Positions 24,866-34,713 of a stretch of DNA of 64,000 nucleotides are shown here, piece by piece (positions within the stretch are counted from its first letter, which is position 1; the number at the start of each line of letters is the position of its first letter). Where the stretch lies: positions 2,790,001-2,854,000 of the forward strand of contig NZ_CP062948.1 in NCBI RefSeq assembly GCF_014898175.1. Reading direction: 5' to 3'. A model generated the notes under the pieces. That model searched no databases. It saw only the letters and a program-made list of their open reading frames with translations, and was not told where the DNA came from. This DNA is from Bifidobacterium lemurum. GTDB taxonomy: Bacteria > Actinomycetota > Actinomycetes > Actinomycetales > Bifidobacteriaceae. The position numbers were made by a program, and so were the translations under genes.

Positions 24866-25999
24866 TCATAGGGCGACGGTGAAGCTGTGCGTGTAGTCCT
24901 CGCGATGGTAGTAGCGGGCGGTGCGTTCGGTCAGGTTGTAGACGACGCTCCATTCGGTGGATGAGAATCCGCCGAAATCGTCTTTGCTTACGCTGTCGAG
25001 CGCGTCGCGCATGTCGGCGACGCCCATCCGCGGGGTGTTCTCCAGCGTGGAGGTCAGCAGATCGTAGCGTTGGTGGGATTCCTCGGTGCCGATGCCCTGT
25101 CTGTCGCCGTCGGCGAGATAGAAGTTCGTCAGAACGGGGGTGTCGACCACCACCATCTCGTCGTCCACGTATTCGACGGCGACGCTGTTGCCGTCGGCGT
25201 CGGCGATGGAAAAATGCACCATCATGCCCATGGACGAGTGCATGTCATGGTCGCGCAGCAGCGCCAGGGCCTCGTCCACGTCGGCGGCTTGGTTGAGCAG
25301 CAACCGGATCGCCGTGGTGGTGGTCAGGTCGGGTTTGTCGGTGTTCTGGTCGATGATGGCGGAATCCTGGATCATGTTCACCGAGACGGCGAGTCCCTGT
25401 TCGTTCACGCCGTCCAATGGCGCGTACAGCGCGGCGATGATGCGCGTTCCGTCGGACATCTGGGAGAGCATGCCGTCCGAGCTTTGGTCAAGGAAATCCA
25501 TGTTCACGGTGGAGATGGAGGCGTAGGCATCATCGGGATGGGATTCGACGATCATGGCCCGCACGTTCTCCCAGTCGAAGTTGCGGCCGAACAGCCGGTC
25601 GCCGTCCGTGCTTGGGGCGGCGATGGTACTGCATCCGAACAGGCTGCCCAACAAAGAGCCGACGACCTCGCCGTCGAGCATGTCGCCTGCCAGATATTCC
25701 ACCACACCCGTGTCGGATGATGCACCGCCTCGTGCGAGGAATCGGGAGAATCCGTCATTCCCGGAGAAGCTGGCCGCGTCCAATCCGTCTTCCAGATTCG
25801 CCACGACGTCGTCGACGGGCGTCACGACCACGCTCGTCTCGTCATGCAGACCGCCGGTCAGGGTTGTGGATTCCCCTTCCACGGACGTGGCGTTCCCTCC
25901 GCCAACGCCAATGGACGAACAACCGGCGGACGCCATCAGCGAGATGATGGACGCACCGGCGATCACGGAGCGGATGAACGGGCTGCGATATCGTGTCAT
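24866..25999 (-). CDS. Lipoprotein Ntn-hydrolase of the C45/linear-amide hydrolase type
   Basis: This 377-residue protein has a lipoprotein signal (VIAGASIISLMASAGC, Cys about 27), so it acts outside the membrane. It is followed by a linker and a domain like acyl-CoA:6-APA acyltransferase and choloylglycine hydrolase relatives. The candidate nucleophile Cys is in SLFGCSTIAAPSTDGD (about 122), then RLFGRNFDWEN, which is the hallmark 'GRN.DW' block. Further matches are APLDGVNEQGLAVSVNM and the late FSSTEWSVVYNLTERTARYY. Family members cleave amide bonds after exposing an N-terminal Cys. GAAGGAAAG supports the ATG at 25999. First gene of the five-gene run. Confidence 0.72.
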   Translation of the reverse strand: MTRYRSPFIRSVIAGASIISLMASAGCSSIGVGGGNATSVEGESTTLTGGLHDETSVVVTPVDDVVANLEDGLDAASFSGNDGFSRFLARGGASSDTGVVEYLAGDMLDGEVVGSLLGSLFGCSTIAAPSTDGDRLFGRNFDWENVRAMIVESHPDDAYASISTVNMDFLDQSSDGMLSQMSDGTRIIAALYAPLDGVNEQGLAVSVNMIQDSAIIDQNTDKPDLTTTTAIRLLLNQAADVDEALALLRDHDMHSSMGMMVHFSIADADGNSVAVEYVDDEMVVVDTPVLTNFYLADGDRQGIGTEESHQRYDLLTSTLENTPRMGVADMRDALDSVSKDDFGGFSSTEWSVVYNLTERTARYYHREDYTHSFTVAL

Positions 26000-26067
26000 A
26001 GGGCGCTTTCCTTCGCGACAGAATGATATGAGGCGATGACTCCACAGAGTAAGCGCGCAACAAACCC

Positions 26068-26094
26068 ATAACAAATGTCTATAATCGATAACAA
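26068..26094 (+). promoter_or_regulatory. Divergent promoter region of the LysR gene with paired ATAACAA sites
   Basis: ATAACAA occurs at 26068-26074 and 26088-26094, exactly 20 bp apart (two turns), flanking a perfect TATAAT (26080-26085). The hexamer is well placed to start the LysR mRNA on the plus strand; the matching -35 (GCAACA) is poor. The pair sits between the LysR gene and the five-gene minus-strand run, the usual place for a LysR site. The binding protein is inferred. Confidence 0.5.
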
Positions 26095-26160
26095 GTCATG
26101 CCCACCAAGCATGTGCCGGATATGTTGTCATCTGGTGCTGCGCAACCCCAAGGAATCGTT

Positions 26161-27063
26161 ATGAACCTGCGAGTTCTGCGGTATTTCCTCGCCGTCGTCG
26201 AAGAGGAGAGCATCACCGGTGCCGCCGATATCCTGATGATCTCCCAGCCCACGCTTTCCCGCCAGCTCAAGGAGTTGGAGGATGAGCTCGGCAAACAACT
26301 GTTCATCCGCGGCAGCCGCACGATCACCCTCACTCCGGAGGGCGAGCTGCTGCGCGATCGCGCGCAGGAGATCATCGAGCTGACGAACCGCACCAGTGCG
26401 GAGATCTCCACCATGTCGGACCAGATTGCCGGCGACATCTACATCGGTGCCGGCGAAACCCATGCCATGCGCATACTTGGGCAGGTCGCCAACGATCTGC
26501 GCGAGCAGTATCCGCGCATCCGATGCAACCTGTTCAGCGGCAACGCGGTGTCGGTGTCCGAACAGCTCGACAACGGGCTTCTGGATTTCGCCATCGTCTC
26601 GATGCCCGCGGACACGTCGAAATACGATTACGTGGAGATTCCCGCCACCGACATCTGGGGATTGCTGATGCGCAAGGACCATCCGCTGGCATCACATGAA
26701 GCGATCACTTCGTCCGACCTCGACAGACTGCCCGTGTTCATCTCATCCCAGCCGAAGGTATCCAATGAACTGTCCGGATGGCGTGGAGTCGACGCGGAAC
26801 GGCTCAACATCGTCGGCACCTACAATCTGCTGTATAACGCCGCGATGATGGTCAGCGAAGGATTCGGCAATGCGTTGTGTTTCGACAGGATCGTCGACAC
26901 CTCCGCGGACAGTAATCTATGCTTCCGCCCGTTGACGCCCCGACTCAGCGTGAGGCACGCGCTGATCTGGAAGAGCTCGCGCCCTCTTTCCCGTCCGGCC
27001 GTAGTGTTCCTCGACACGTTGCGCACCAAACTGGCGACGATGGGCGGTACCTTCAGCTTATAG
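26161..27063 (+). CDS. LysR-family transcriptional regulator
   Basis: This 300-residue protein has a helix-turn-helix at residues 1-60 (YFLAVVEEESITGAADILMI, SQPTLSRQLKELEDELGKQL, FIRGSRTITLTPEG) and a LysR substrate-binding domain. AAGGAA precedes the ATG at 26161; an earlier frame start at 26098 falls in the promoter. It is divergent from the Ntn-hydrolase lipoprotein gene, so it is the likely controller of the whole 19480-25999 run. LysR proteins generally sense a pathway metabolite. Confidence 0.85.
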   Translation: MNLRVLRYFLAVVEEESITGAADILMISQPTLSRQLKELEDELGKQLFIRGSRTITLTPEGELLRDRAQEIIELTNRTSAEISTMSDQIAGDIYIGAGETHAMRILGQVANDLREQYPRIRCNLFSGNAVSVSEQLDNGLLDFAIVSMPADTSKYDYVEIPATDIWGLLMRKDHPLASHEAITSSDLDRLPVFISSQPKVSNELSGWRGVDAERLNIVGTYNLLYNAAMMVSEGFGNALCFDRIVDTSADSNLCFRPLTPRLSVRHALIWKSSRPLSRPAVVFLDTLRTKLATMGGTFSL

Positions 27064-27097
27064 AACGCGCAGGCGACACCCGTCCGAACATACAACG

Positions 27098-27137
27098 ACG
27101 CCCTGCCCGGGAGCGGTTCTCCGATCGGACAGGGCGT
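27098..27137. terminator. Hairpin between convergent LysR and ABC transporter genes
   Basis: ACGCCCTG (27098-27105) pairs perfectly with CAGGGCGT (27130-27137). The 24-nt loop itself contains a smaller stem. It lies between two convergent stops and could serve both strands. No clear T-tract. Confidence 0.4.
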
Positions 27138-27183
27138 GATTCATATCCTCATATCAACAGGGCATCACTCCATGCGGAACCGT

Positions 27184-29946
27184 CTACTCCGTACGCAACG
27201 CGGTGGCGGGATCCTGCTTGGCGGCCTTGCGCGAGGGGATGATGCCGCCGATCAGGGTGAGCACCACGCTCAACACCACCAGCACCACGCCGGCGACCGG
27301 ACTGAGCGCGGCGTTCACCTCATCCGTCTCCATGAAGTAGTGCAGAATCGAGTTGATGGGGAAATTCAGCAGCACGGTCAACCCCACGCCGAGCAGGCCG
27401 GAGCATAGGCCGATGATGCCCGTCTCCGCGTTGAACACCTGCGAGACGTTGTGCTTCGAGGCGCCCATGGCGCGCAGGATGCCGATCTCCTTGGTGCGTT
27501 CCAGCACGGAGATGTAGGTGATGATGCCGATCATGATCGACGAGACGACCAGCGACACCGACACGAACGCGATGAGCACGTAGGAGATGACGTTGACGAT
27601 GGTGGTCACCGAGCTCATCAGCAGTCCCACGTAATCGGTGTAGGTGATCTTGTCGTTCTCGTCGGCCGAGGCGTTGTAGTTTTCGATGGACTGCGAAATG
27701 CCGTCCTTGGCCTCGAAGCTATCGGTGTAGATGTTGATGGCGCTGGGAGCGTCGCGGCTGACCACGCCGAACGCGGCGAGGTTGTCGTCGTAGGTGCCGG
27801 TGGAGATGTAACGGTCGTAGATCGCCACAAGCACGTCGTCGCCGGCGGTTTCCAGATATTGGTCGAAGCTGTCGGCGATCTGCTGTTCGCTCATCGCGGC
27901 CAACTGCGCGGAGTCCATGGACGAGCCCATGATGCTGCGGGCCATGCTCGCCCTGTCGCTCACATCCAGCGAAGCCACGTAGGTGCGCGCGTCCTGGGCT
28001 TTGGCGGCGTCGTCGGCCGGAGAGAACTCCAATCCGTTGAGCACGCTGTGGTCGGGGTCGGCCTGCTGTTCGGTGACGATGGCGCTGGCGTCGGTATGGT
28101 CGATGAGATCGTCGGTCAGCGCCCGCGTGTAGCCGATGCCGGGGCTGAGCAGCGTGGTCTGCGCGTCCTCGACGGGCTTGACCACGCCGACGATCCTCAG
28201 CGATGTGCCGGTGCCGGAATCGACAAGCTGCGTGATCTCGTCCGCGTCGTCGCCGATGTAGCGCCAGTGGCCGGAATCGTCCTTGACATACTGGTCGCAT
28301 GCGGGAATCAGCGTGATCGTCTGGTCGAGGGCGGTCGAATAGTCGAGCTTGTCGGTGGTGGTGTCGACCTCCTCGTCCGCGTTGAGCTGGTCCATCATCG
28401 TCTGATAGTCGCTGGCCGGCAGCAGACCGAGCTCGTAGAGGGTGGTCAGCGGAATCTCGTTGCGCTCGTCGAGCACAAGCACCACCTCGTCCGCGGCCGT
28501 GGGCCATGCGCCGTCGACCACCTCGTAGTTGTCGGTGACGACCTGGCTGATCAGAGTCTCCTCGTCCGCGCCGGGCATGATCTCGCTGAACGAGCTGGGA
28601 GAGGCGTTCTCATCCGTCTGTCCGGTGAGCATCGACATGGAGCTCGTCGACGACGAGTAGGGGTTGCTGGTGGCCATCTGCGCGGCCATCGATTCGCTTG
28701 AGGCGCTCTCCCCCACGGTCACGCCGTCCGCGTTCACCAAAGTGCCGTCGGGATCGTGCGTGTAGGCGGAGAATTTCACGTCATACGAGTATTGGATGCC
28801 GTTGTTACCCACGTATTGGTGGATTTCGCTGTCGGGATCGTCGAGGTATTCCTTGAACGCGGTCAGATTGTTCTCGCTGATGGAGGTGGTGAGCGTGGAG
28901 GCCCGCTGGATGCTGGAATCGTCCGGATAGATGCCGTCGTCGGCGTGGTCGGTTCCTTCCTCGCCGCCGCCCGCCGTGGCGCTTTGGTTCATCAGACTGC
29001 TTAGGTCGATGGACTGTTCCTCGATGGTGATGGGGTACGAGGTCATCGTTTCGCGTTGGATGTCGTCGATGTAGGTGTTCACGCCGTTCGAGACGGACAT
29101 GATGAGCGCGATGCCGATGATGCCGATGGATCCGGCGAAGGAGGTGAGGAAGGTGCGCGCCTTCTTGGTGCCGAGATTGTTCAGACTCAGCGACAGGGCC
29201 GTAGTGAAGCCCATCGCGGCCTTGCCCATGGTGCGGTGCACCGGCTCGCCCGACTGCTGGTCCGTCACCTCGAACGGGTCGGAGTCGCTGCGGATCGACC
29301 CGTCGCGCAGTTCCACGATGCGCGTGGCGTACTGCTGCGCGAGTTCGGGATTGTGCGTGACCATGACGACGAGACGGTCCTTGGCCACCTCTTTGAGCAG
29401 GTTCATGATCTGCACGGAGGTGTCCGAGTCGAGCGCGCCGGTCGGCTCGTCGGCCAGCACGATGTCCGGGTCGTTGACCAGGGCGCGGGCGATGGCCACG
29501 CGCTGCATCTGCCCGCCGGAAAGCTGGTTGGGCTTCTTGTTGATGTGATCGCCGAGGCCGACCTGCTTGAGCGCGTGGCGGGCGCGTTGGCGGCGTTCCG
29601 ACTTCGAGACGCCGGAGATGGTCAGCGCGAGCTCCACATTCGACAGGATGGTCTGGTGCGGGATGAGGTTGTAGCTTTGGAACACGAAGCCGATCGTGTG
29701 GTTGCGGTAGGAGTCCCAGTCGCGGTCCTTGTACTGCTTGGTGGAGATGCCGTTGATCACGAGGTCGCCGTCATCGTAGCGGTCGAGGCCGCCGATGATG
29801 TTGAGCAGCGTGGTCTTGCCGGAGCCGGAGGGTCCGAGGATGGCCACGAACTCGTTGTCGCGCAGGTTCAGGCTGACGCCGTCCAAGGCTTTCTGCGTGA
29901 AATCGCCGACACGGTATTGTTTGGAAATGGACTTGATCTGCAGCAC
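27184..29946 (-). CDS. MacB-like ABC transporter, ATPase and permease in one chain
   Basis: This protein of about 920 residues begins with an ATPase domain (1-235: Walker [21 protein letters not shown], signature [18 protein letters not shown], Walker [13 protein letters not shown], His in [12 protein letters not shown]). It continues with an FtsX-type permease: helix near 275, a very large outside domain of about 490 residues rich in Asp/Ser/Thr, and three C-terminal helices ending in [21 protein letters not shown]. Efflux or lipoprotein handling is likely. AAGGAGG sits 5 nt before a GTG at 29946; the frame back to 30084 has no site. It stands alone, convergent with the LysR gene. Confidence 0.87.
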   Translation of the reverse strand: MLQIKSISKQYRVGDFTQKALDGVSLNLRDNEFVAILGPSGSGKTTLLNIIGGLDRYDDGDLVINGISTKQYKDRDWDSYRNHTIGFVFQSYNLIPHQTILSNVELALTISGVSKSERRQRARHALKQVGLGDHINKKPNQLSGGQMQRVAIARALVNDPDIVLADEPTGALDSDTSVQIMNLLKEVAKDRLVVMVTHNPELAQQYATRIVELRDGSIRSDSDPFEVTDQQSGEPVHRTMGKAAMGFTTALSLSLNNLGTKKARTFLTSFAGSIGIIGIALIMSVSNGVNTYIDDIQRETMTSYPITIEEQSIDLSSLMNQSATAGGGEEGTDHADDGIYPDDSSIQRASTLTTSISENNLTAFKEYLDDPDSEIHQYVGNNGIQYSYDVKFSAYTHDPDGTLVNADGVTVGESASSESMAAQMATSNPYSSSTSSMSMLTGQTDENASPSSFSEIMPGADEETLISQVVTDNYEVVDGAWPTAADEVVLVLDERNEIPLTTLYELGLLPASDYQTMMDQLNADEEVDTTTDKLDYSTALDQTITLIPACDQYVKDDSGHWRYIGDDADEITQLVDSGTGTSLRIVGVVKPVEDAQTTLLSPGIGYTRALTDDLIDHTDASAIVTEQQADPDHSVLNGLEFSPADDAAKAQDARTYVASLDVSDRASMARSIMGSSMDSAQLAAMSEQQIADSFDQYLETAGDDVLVAIYDRYISTGTYDDNLAAFGVVSRDAPSAINIYTDSFEAKDGISQSIENYNASADENDKITYTDYVGLLMSSVTTIVNVISYVLIAFVSVSLVVSSIMIGIITYISVLERTKEIGILRAMGASKHNVSQVFNAETGIIGLCSGLLGVGLTVLLNFPINSILHYFMETDEVNAALSPVAGVVLVVLSVVLTLIGGIIPSRKAAKQDPATALRTE

Positions 29947-30185
29947 GAATTCCTCCTTGGGCCTATGGGAGAGGATACCAAATGGGACCACGCTCGCTCT
30001 TCGCCGGAGGCGAAGTTCGCACAAAGACATTCGGGCCGTCCATCCGTGCGACTTTTCCTTACAGACACGCACATGTCCGCACAACGCAAGTTCGGCGGGA
30101 TTTCAACGAAACGACGCCTCGAATGTTTCTTTTGGCCGCATTATAGGGTCGCACGGCGCGTCTCAGGCAAGCCGTCCGTGCGATG

Positions 30186-32516
30186 TCAACCCTGCATTTT
30201 ACGCAGTCGGGGCTCGGCGGAGTCCTTGGCGCCGGTGATGCGGTACACGTCGAACACGCCTTCGATCCTGCGCACCGCGGCCAGCAGGGTGTTCAGATGC
30301 TGGGGATCGGCCATTTCGAAACTGAACTGGCTGATGGCCACGCGGTCCGACCCCGTGGAGATCGAGCCCGAAATGATGTTCACGCCGTGGTCGGCCAACA
30401 CGCGGGTCACGTCGCTCAACAGATTGCGGCGGTCCAAAGCCTCGATCTGGATTTTGACCATGAACACGCCCTTGGTGCTGGTCCATTCCACTTCGATCAC
30501 GCGTTCCGGCTGGCGTTCCCGCAGATCGATCATGTTCTGGCAGTCGGCGCGATGCACGGACACGCCCTGGTTGCGGGTGATGAAGCCGATGATCCGGTCG
30601 CCCGGAACCGGCATGCAGCAGCGCGCGAGTTTGACCCACACATCGCCCACGCCTTTGACGGACACGCCCGTGGAACTGGTGGTGGACCGGCGCTCCACCG
30701 GCTTCAATGGCAGGGCCTCCTGCTCCACCTCCTCGTTCACCTCGTCGGCGCCCGCGTCCTTGACCAGATGGGAGATCACGTTCTGCGTGGAGATCTGTCC
30801 CTCGCCGATGGCGGCGAACACCGCGTCGGCGTTGGCGAAATTGAGATCGTCGGCGATGCCGACCAGCGCTTCGGTGGTCAGCAGCGTGTTGATCGGCAGG
30901 TTGCGTTTGCGCATGGCGCGCACCAGATCGTCGCGCCCCTCCTCGATCGCCTCGGATCGGCGTTCCTTGCTGAACCATTGGCGGATCTTGTTGCGGGCCT
31001 TCGGGCTTTTCACGAAGCTCAGCCAGTCGCGCGAGGGGCCCGCCGCATCGGATTTGGAGGTGAGTACCTCGACGGTGTCGCCGTTCTCCAGCTTGGTGTC
31101 GAGCGGCACCAGACGGCCGTTGACGCGGGCGCCCATGGTGCGATGGCCGACCTCCGTGTGCACGGAGTAGGCGAAGTCGACCGGAGTGGCGTCGGCCGGC
31201 AGGGAGACGATCTTGCCCTTCGGTGTGAACACGTAGACTTCGGCCGCGCCGAGATCCTCCTTCAGCGAGCCGAGGAACTCGTTGGAGTCCGGGGTCTCCG
31301 ACGTCCAATCGGCAAGCTGCTGGATCCATTTGAGGTTGTCGGCCTCGCTCAGCTCCTGCGTTTCGACGTTCTCACGCTGGCGGTCGGCCTTGTCCGGCGA
31401 GCTGAGCGCACGGCCCGCCTGGCCGTTCGCCTTGTACTTCCAATGCGCGGCGATGCCGAACTCCGCACGGCGATGCATATCCCATGTGCGGATCTGGATT
31501 TCGACCGGTTTGCCGCCCGGGCCCACCACCGTCGTGTGCAGCGACTGGTACATGTTGAGCTTGGGCATGGCGATGTAGTCCTTGAACCGGCCCGGAACCG
31601 GATTCCACCGCGCGTGCACGGCGCCCAGCGCCGCATAGCAGTCCTGGATCGTGTCGACAATGATGCGCACGCCGACCAGATCGTAGATGTTCGAGAAATC
31701 GTGGCCGCGCACGATCATCTTCTGATAGATCGAGAAATAGTCCTTCGGACGTCCGGTCACGTATCCGCTGATATGCTGCTCGTCGAGATCCTCGTTGATC
31801 TCGGCCAGGATCTGCTTGAGATACACGTCCCGCTGGCCGGCGCGACGCGCCACCAGCACCACGATCTCGTTGTAGATCTTCGGGTAGAGGACTTTGAAGC
31901 TCAGCTCCTCCAGCTCGGTTTTGATGGCGTTCATGCCGAGCCTGTTGGCCAACGGCGCGTACACGTCGAGCGTTTCACGCGCCTTCTTCTGCGCGCTGGA
32001 GGTTTTCACATAACGCCAGGTGCGCGCGTTGTGCACACGGTCGGCGAGTTTGACGACGAGCACGCGCACGTCGCGGCTCATCGCCACCACCATTTTGCGG
32101 ATGGTCTCCGCCTGGGCGGAATCGCCGTACTCCATCTTGCTCAGCTTGGTGACGCCGTCGACCAGGCCGGTGATGGTGTCGCCGAATTCGGCGCGGCATT
32201 CCTCCAACGTGTAGTCGGTGTCCTCAACCGTGTCATGCAGCAGGCCCGCCGCCACGACGATCGGCCCCATGCCCAGGTCCGCGAGGATTTGCGAGACGGC
32301 CAACGGATGGATGATGTACGGTTCGCCGGATTTGCGGCGTTGGAGTGAATGCTGGACGACAGCGCGTCGGTACGCGCGTTCGAGCACCGACATGTCCTCA
32401 TCGGGATGGTGCGCCTGGCATACCTTCAGAATCGGTTCCAGCGGGTTGAGCGGATCGGCGCTGATCTCGCAACCCAACATGCGGGCGGCATACTGCTCTC
32501 CGTTCTCCTCGGCCAT
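30186..32516 (-). CDS. relA: Bifunctional (p)ppGpp synthetase/hydrolase (Rel)
   Basis: This 776-residue stringent-response enzyme makes ppGpp and pppGpp from GTP/GDP and ATP, and degrades them. The HD hydrolase motif AAGLLHDTVEDTDYTLEE (about residue 94) is intact. The synthetase region has NIYDLVGVRIIVDT and the RFKDYIAMPKLNMYQSLHT block, where the charged RFKD is the bifunctional type. TGS (VYVFTPKGKIVSLPADATPV) and C-terminal ACT domains follow. GGGAGGTGA supports the ATG at 32516. It lies 74 bp downstream of dut on the same strand. Confidence 0.95.
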   Translation of the reverse strand: MAEENGEQYAARMLGCEISADPLNPLEPILKVCQAHHPDEDMSVLERAYRRAVVQHSLQRRKSGEPYIIHPLAVSQILADLGMGPIVVAAGLLHDTVEDTDYTLEECRAEFGDTITGLVDGVTKLSKMEYGDSAQAETIRKMVVAMSRDVRVLVVKLADRVHNARTWRYVKTSSAQKKARETLDVYAPLANRLGMNAIKTELEELSFKVLYPKIYNEIVVLVARRAGQRDVYLKQILAEINEDLDEQHISGYVTGRPKDYFSIYQKMIVRGHDFSNIYDLVGVRIIVDTIQDCYAALGAVHARWNPVPGRFKDYIAMPKLNMYQSLHTTVVGPGGKPVEIQIRTWDMHRRAEFGIAAHWKYKANGQAGRALSSPDKADRQRENVETQELSEADNLKWIQQLADWTSETPDSNEFLGSLKEDLGAAEVYVFTPKGKIVSLPADATPVDFAYSVHTEVGHRTMGARVNGRLVPLDTKLENGDTVEVLTSKSDAAGPSRDWLSFVKSPKARNKIRQWFSKERRSEAIEEGRDDLVRAMRKRNLPINTLLTTEALVGIADDLNFANADAVFAAIGEGQISTQNVISHLVKDAGADEVNEEVEQEALPLKPVERRSTTSSTGVSVKGVGDVWVKLARCCMPVPGDRIIGFITRNQGVSVHRADCQNMIDLRERQPERVIEVEWTSTKGVFMVKIQIEALDRRNLLSDVTRVLADHGVNIISGSISTGSDRVAISQFSFEMADPQHLNTLLAAVRRIEGVFDVYRITGAKDSAEPRLRKMQG

Positions 32517-32590
32517 ACCAGTCACCTCCCTCGTATGTTTTGAAACCATAGTACGCGCATTCGCGTCCCGTACCACGCCGCCGCGCGATG

Positions 32591-33070
32591 TCAGCCCGCC
32601 GCCACGCCCGTCGAGCCGAAGCCGCGTTCGGCGCGGTCCGATCCGGGCAGCGTCTGAGCCTCGACGAACCGGGCCTCGACATAGCGCTGGATCACCAGCT
32701 GCGCGATGCGGTCTCCGGGCTGGAACACCGCGGTGCGCTCGGGGTCGAGATTGATCAGCGGCACCTTGATCTCCCCCCGGTAGCCCGCGTCCACGGTGCC
32801 GGGCGCGTTGAGCACGGTCACGCCCTGCTTGACGGCCAGACCGCTGCGCGGATGGACGAGCGCCACATAGCCCGCGGGCAGGGCGATCGCCACGCCGGTG
32901 GGCACCAGCGCGCGCTCGAAGGGCTTGAGTTCGACCCGGACCGTGGTGATGAGGTCGGCGCCGGCATCGCCCGCGTGGGCGTAACGCAACCGCGCGGGAT
33001 GTTCCGGATCAAGCGATTTGACGAGGACCTCGGTGTTTTCCGGCTCGTTGTAGGCCACATCGAAGGTCAT
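32591..33070 (-). CDS. dut: dUTP diphosphatase (dUTPase)
   Basis: This 159-residue enzyme hydrolyses dUTP to dUMP and diphosphate, keeping uracil out of DNA. All five trimeric dUTPase motifs are present: HAGDAGADL, HPRSGLAVK, NAPGTVDAGYRGEI, DRIAQLVIQ and ERGFGSTG at the C-terminus. The ATG overlaps the DUF4193 stop (TGATG), with GAGGAG upstream. Confidence 0.95.
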   Translation of the reverse strand: MTFDVAYNEPENTEVLVKSLDPEHPARLRYAHAGDAGADLITTVRVELKPFERALVPTGVAIALPAGYVALVHPRSGLAVKQGVTVLNAPGTVDAGYRGEIKVPLINLDPERTAVFQPGDRIAQLVIQRYVEARFVEAQTLPGSDRAERGFGSTGVAAG

Positions 33071-33363
33071 CAGGCGGCGCACTCCTCGCACACCGGCTGA
33101 CCGTCGGCGTCCATGGTCGCCAACTGGCTGCGATGCTTGACCAGGAAGCACTGCGAGCAGATGAACTCGTCGCCCTGCATCGGAATCACGGTCACCGAGG
33201 AATCCTCGTTGCTCAGGTCCGCGCCCGGCAGCTCGTAATCCTCGGCGAGGGCGTTCTCGTCGTCGTCGATGTCGCTCGACGTGCTCTGGGCGCTTTTGCC
33301 CAAAGCCTGCAGCGACTCCTCATCCTCGTCCTTGTTGCGGGGAGAATCATAATCCTGTGCCAT
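33070..33363 (-). CDS. DUF4193 family zinc-ribbon protein
   Basis: This 97-residue protein has a highly acidic first half (DEDEESLQALGKSAQ, DIDDDENALAEDYELPGADL) and a C-terminal CSQC...CEEC zinc ribbon (FICSQCFLVKHRSQLA, PVCEECAA). DUF4193 proteins are conserved in Actinobacteria, often next to dut as here; the role is unknown. GAAAGGAACC supports the ATG at 33363. It is first in the run with dut and relA and divergent from sepH, with 156 bp between. Confidence 0.85.
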   Translation of the reverse strand: MAQDYDSPRNKDEDEESLQALGKSAQSTSSDIDDDENALAEDYELPGADLSNEDSSVTVIPMQGDEFICSQCFLVKHRSQLATMDADGQPVCEECAA

Positions 33364-33519
33364 TATGGTTCCTTTCATCGGTTCCGACGCGGCTGAGCGC
33401 CGAAACAAAACACGCCTTTACTCGCCCATAGGATACACGATTTGAAATACTCGTAAAGTTCGACACGTGGGGCATACTTGAAGAAGTAATGTCTCCATAG
33501 CACGGAAAGTGGTGCGCAT

Positions 33520-34602
33520 ATGCCCCAGGATCGGCTTGAAGAAGCCCGCTTCGATCACGTTGGAGAAACGGGCGAGCTCGTGTTCTCCTCCGGCGGACGA
33601 CTGTTCGCCGTCACAGTGGACGATGCCCTGGAACGCGCCATTCTCGAGGCCAAACAGCTCGCCAGCGAGCATCGGCAGAGCCAACGGATGCCCCGGCAGC
33701 AGACCGCGCTGCCCATCTCGCAGATCCAGTCGCTGATCCGCGCGGGCGCCGATCCGACGCGCGTGGCCGAACGCTATGAGCTGAGCGCGGCGTTGGTCCG
33801 TCGTTTCTCCGCGGCCGTGGAAACCGAAAAACAGTACGCCATCGAACAGTTCCTCAGCGTTCCCGCTCCCAAGGAAAGCAAGGTGCGCACCCTTTCCGAA
33901 TTGGTGGAGCGCACGCTGGCCTCGGTGAACATCGGCATGGAATCGGTGGCGTGGAAGGCCACCCGCCGAGGTCTCGAACCTTGGCACATCATCGCGCAGT
34001 TCTCCACCGCCGGGCGCACCGCGAAAGCCGAGTGGACGTGGGATATGCACGACAATTCCGTCGTCAGCCTGAACAACACGGCGCGAAAACTGCTGGGCGA
34101 GCAGAATTCGAACGCCTCCGCCGACGTCTCGTCCGACACGCGCGCCCCGGCGCTGCCGGGCAACTCCGTACGTTCGGCGCGCATCGAACGGGCCGTCTCC
34201 GCATGGAACACGCCCGAACCGACGCTGCCTGCGGCCCGACCCGAAACACGGCGGCCGGCCCCATCGAATATCGAGCTCCATCTGGCTGCGGCCATGCCGA
34301 ATCCGACGGACGGAACGGAGACGAACGAACAGCCCCAACAGTATCCGGGAGGTCTGTCTCAGCCGGATATCATGCAGACTTTGGCGGAGATCTCCGACGA
34401 AGACGACGCGCGCGGGTCCGCACGCATATCCCCCTCGTCCGCCGCAACGGAGAATCCCGACGCCGCGGACGCCTCCGACGCGCCATCGACCACTCCCGCT
34501 TCCGAAACGCAGGAACAGACCTCCGCCGCCGGCAAAGCCGCCAAACGCAAGTCCGGGCGTTCCGCCGTGCCCAGCTGGGACGAGATCCTGTTCGGCGACT
34601 AA
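33520..34602 (+). CDS. sepH: SepH-like cell division protein (DUF3071)
   Basis: This 360-residue protein has an N-terminal DUF3071 domain (LVFSSGGRLFAVTVDDALE, then a helix-turn-helix-like SQIQSLIRAGADPTRVAERY and ELSAALVRRFSAAVETEK, then WKATRRGLEPWHIIAQFSTA). A long disordered tail rich in Ala, Pro, Ser, Thr and Glu ends in SWDEILFGD. In Streptomyces and Mycobacterium SepH binds FtsZ and promotes Z-ring assembly. The tail's final acidic/hydrophobic peptide is typical. GGAAAGTGG lies before the ATG. Confidence 0.85.
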   Translation: MPQDRLEEARFDHVGETGELVFSSGGRLFAVTVDDALERAILEAKQLASEHRQSQRMPRQQTALPISQIQSLIRAGADPTRVAERYELSAALVRRFSAAVETEKQYAIEQFLSVPAPKESKVRTLSELVERTLASVNIGMESVAWKATRRGLEPWHIIAQFSTAGRTAKAEWTWDMHDNSVVSLNNTARKLLGEQNSNASADVSSDTRAPALPGNSVRSARIERAVSAWNTPEPTLPAARPETRRPAPSNIELHLAAAMPNPTDGTETNEQPQQYPGGLSQPDIMQTLAEISDEDDARGSARISPSSAATENPDAADASDAPSTTPASETQEQTSAAGKAAKRKSGRSAVPSWDEILFGD

Positions 34603-34713
34603 GTCGGACCGGCTATGGTCATCCTTCCGCCGGCGTAAAGCGAAGGTGCCCGCGGGTCGAGCGATTCCAAGGGCCGGATCGATTCCATCCGCGTAAACGA
34701 GAAAAGAGCCCGC

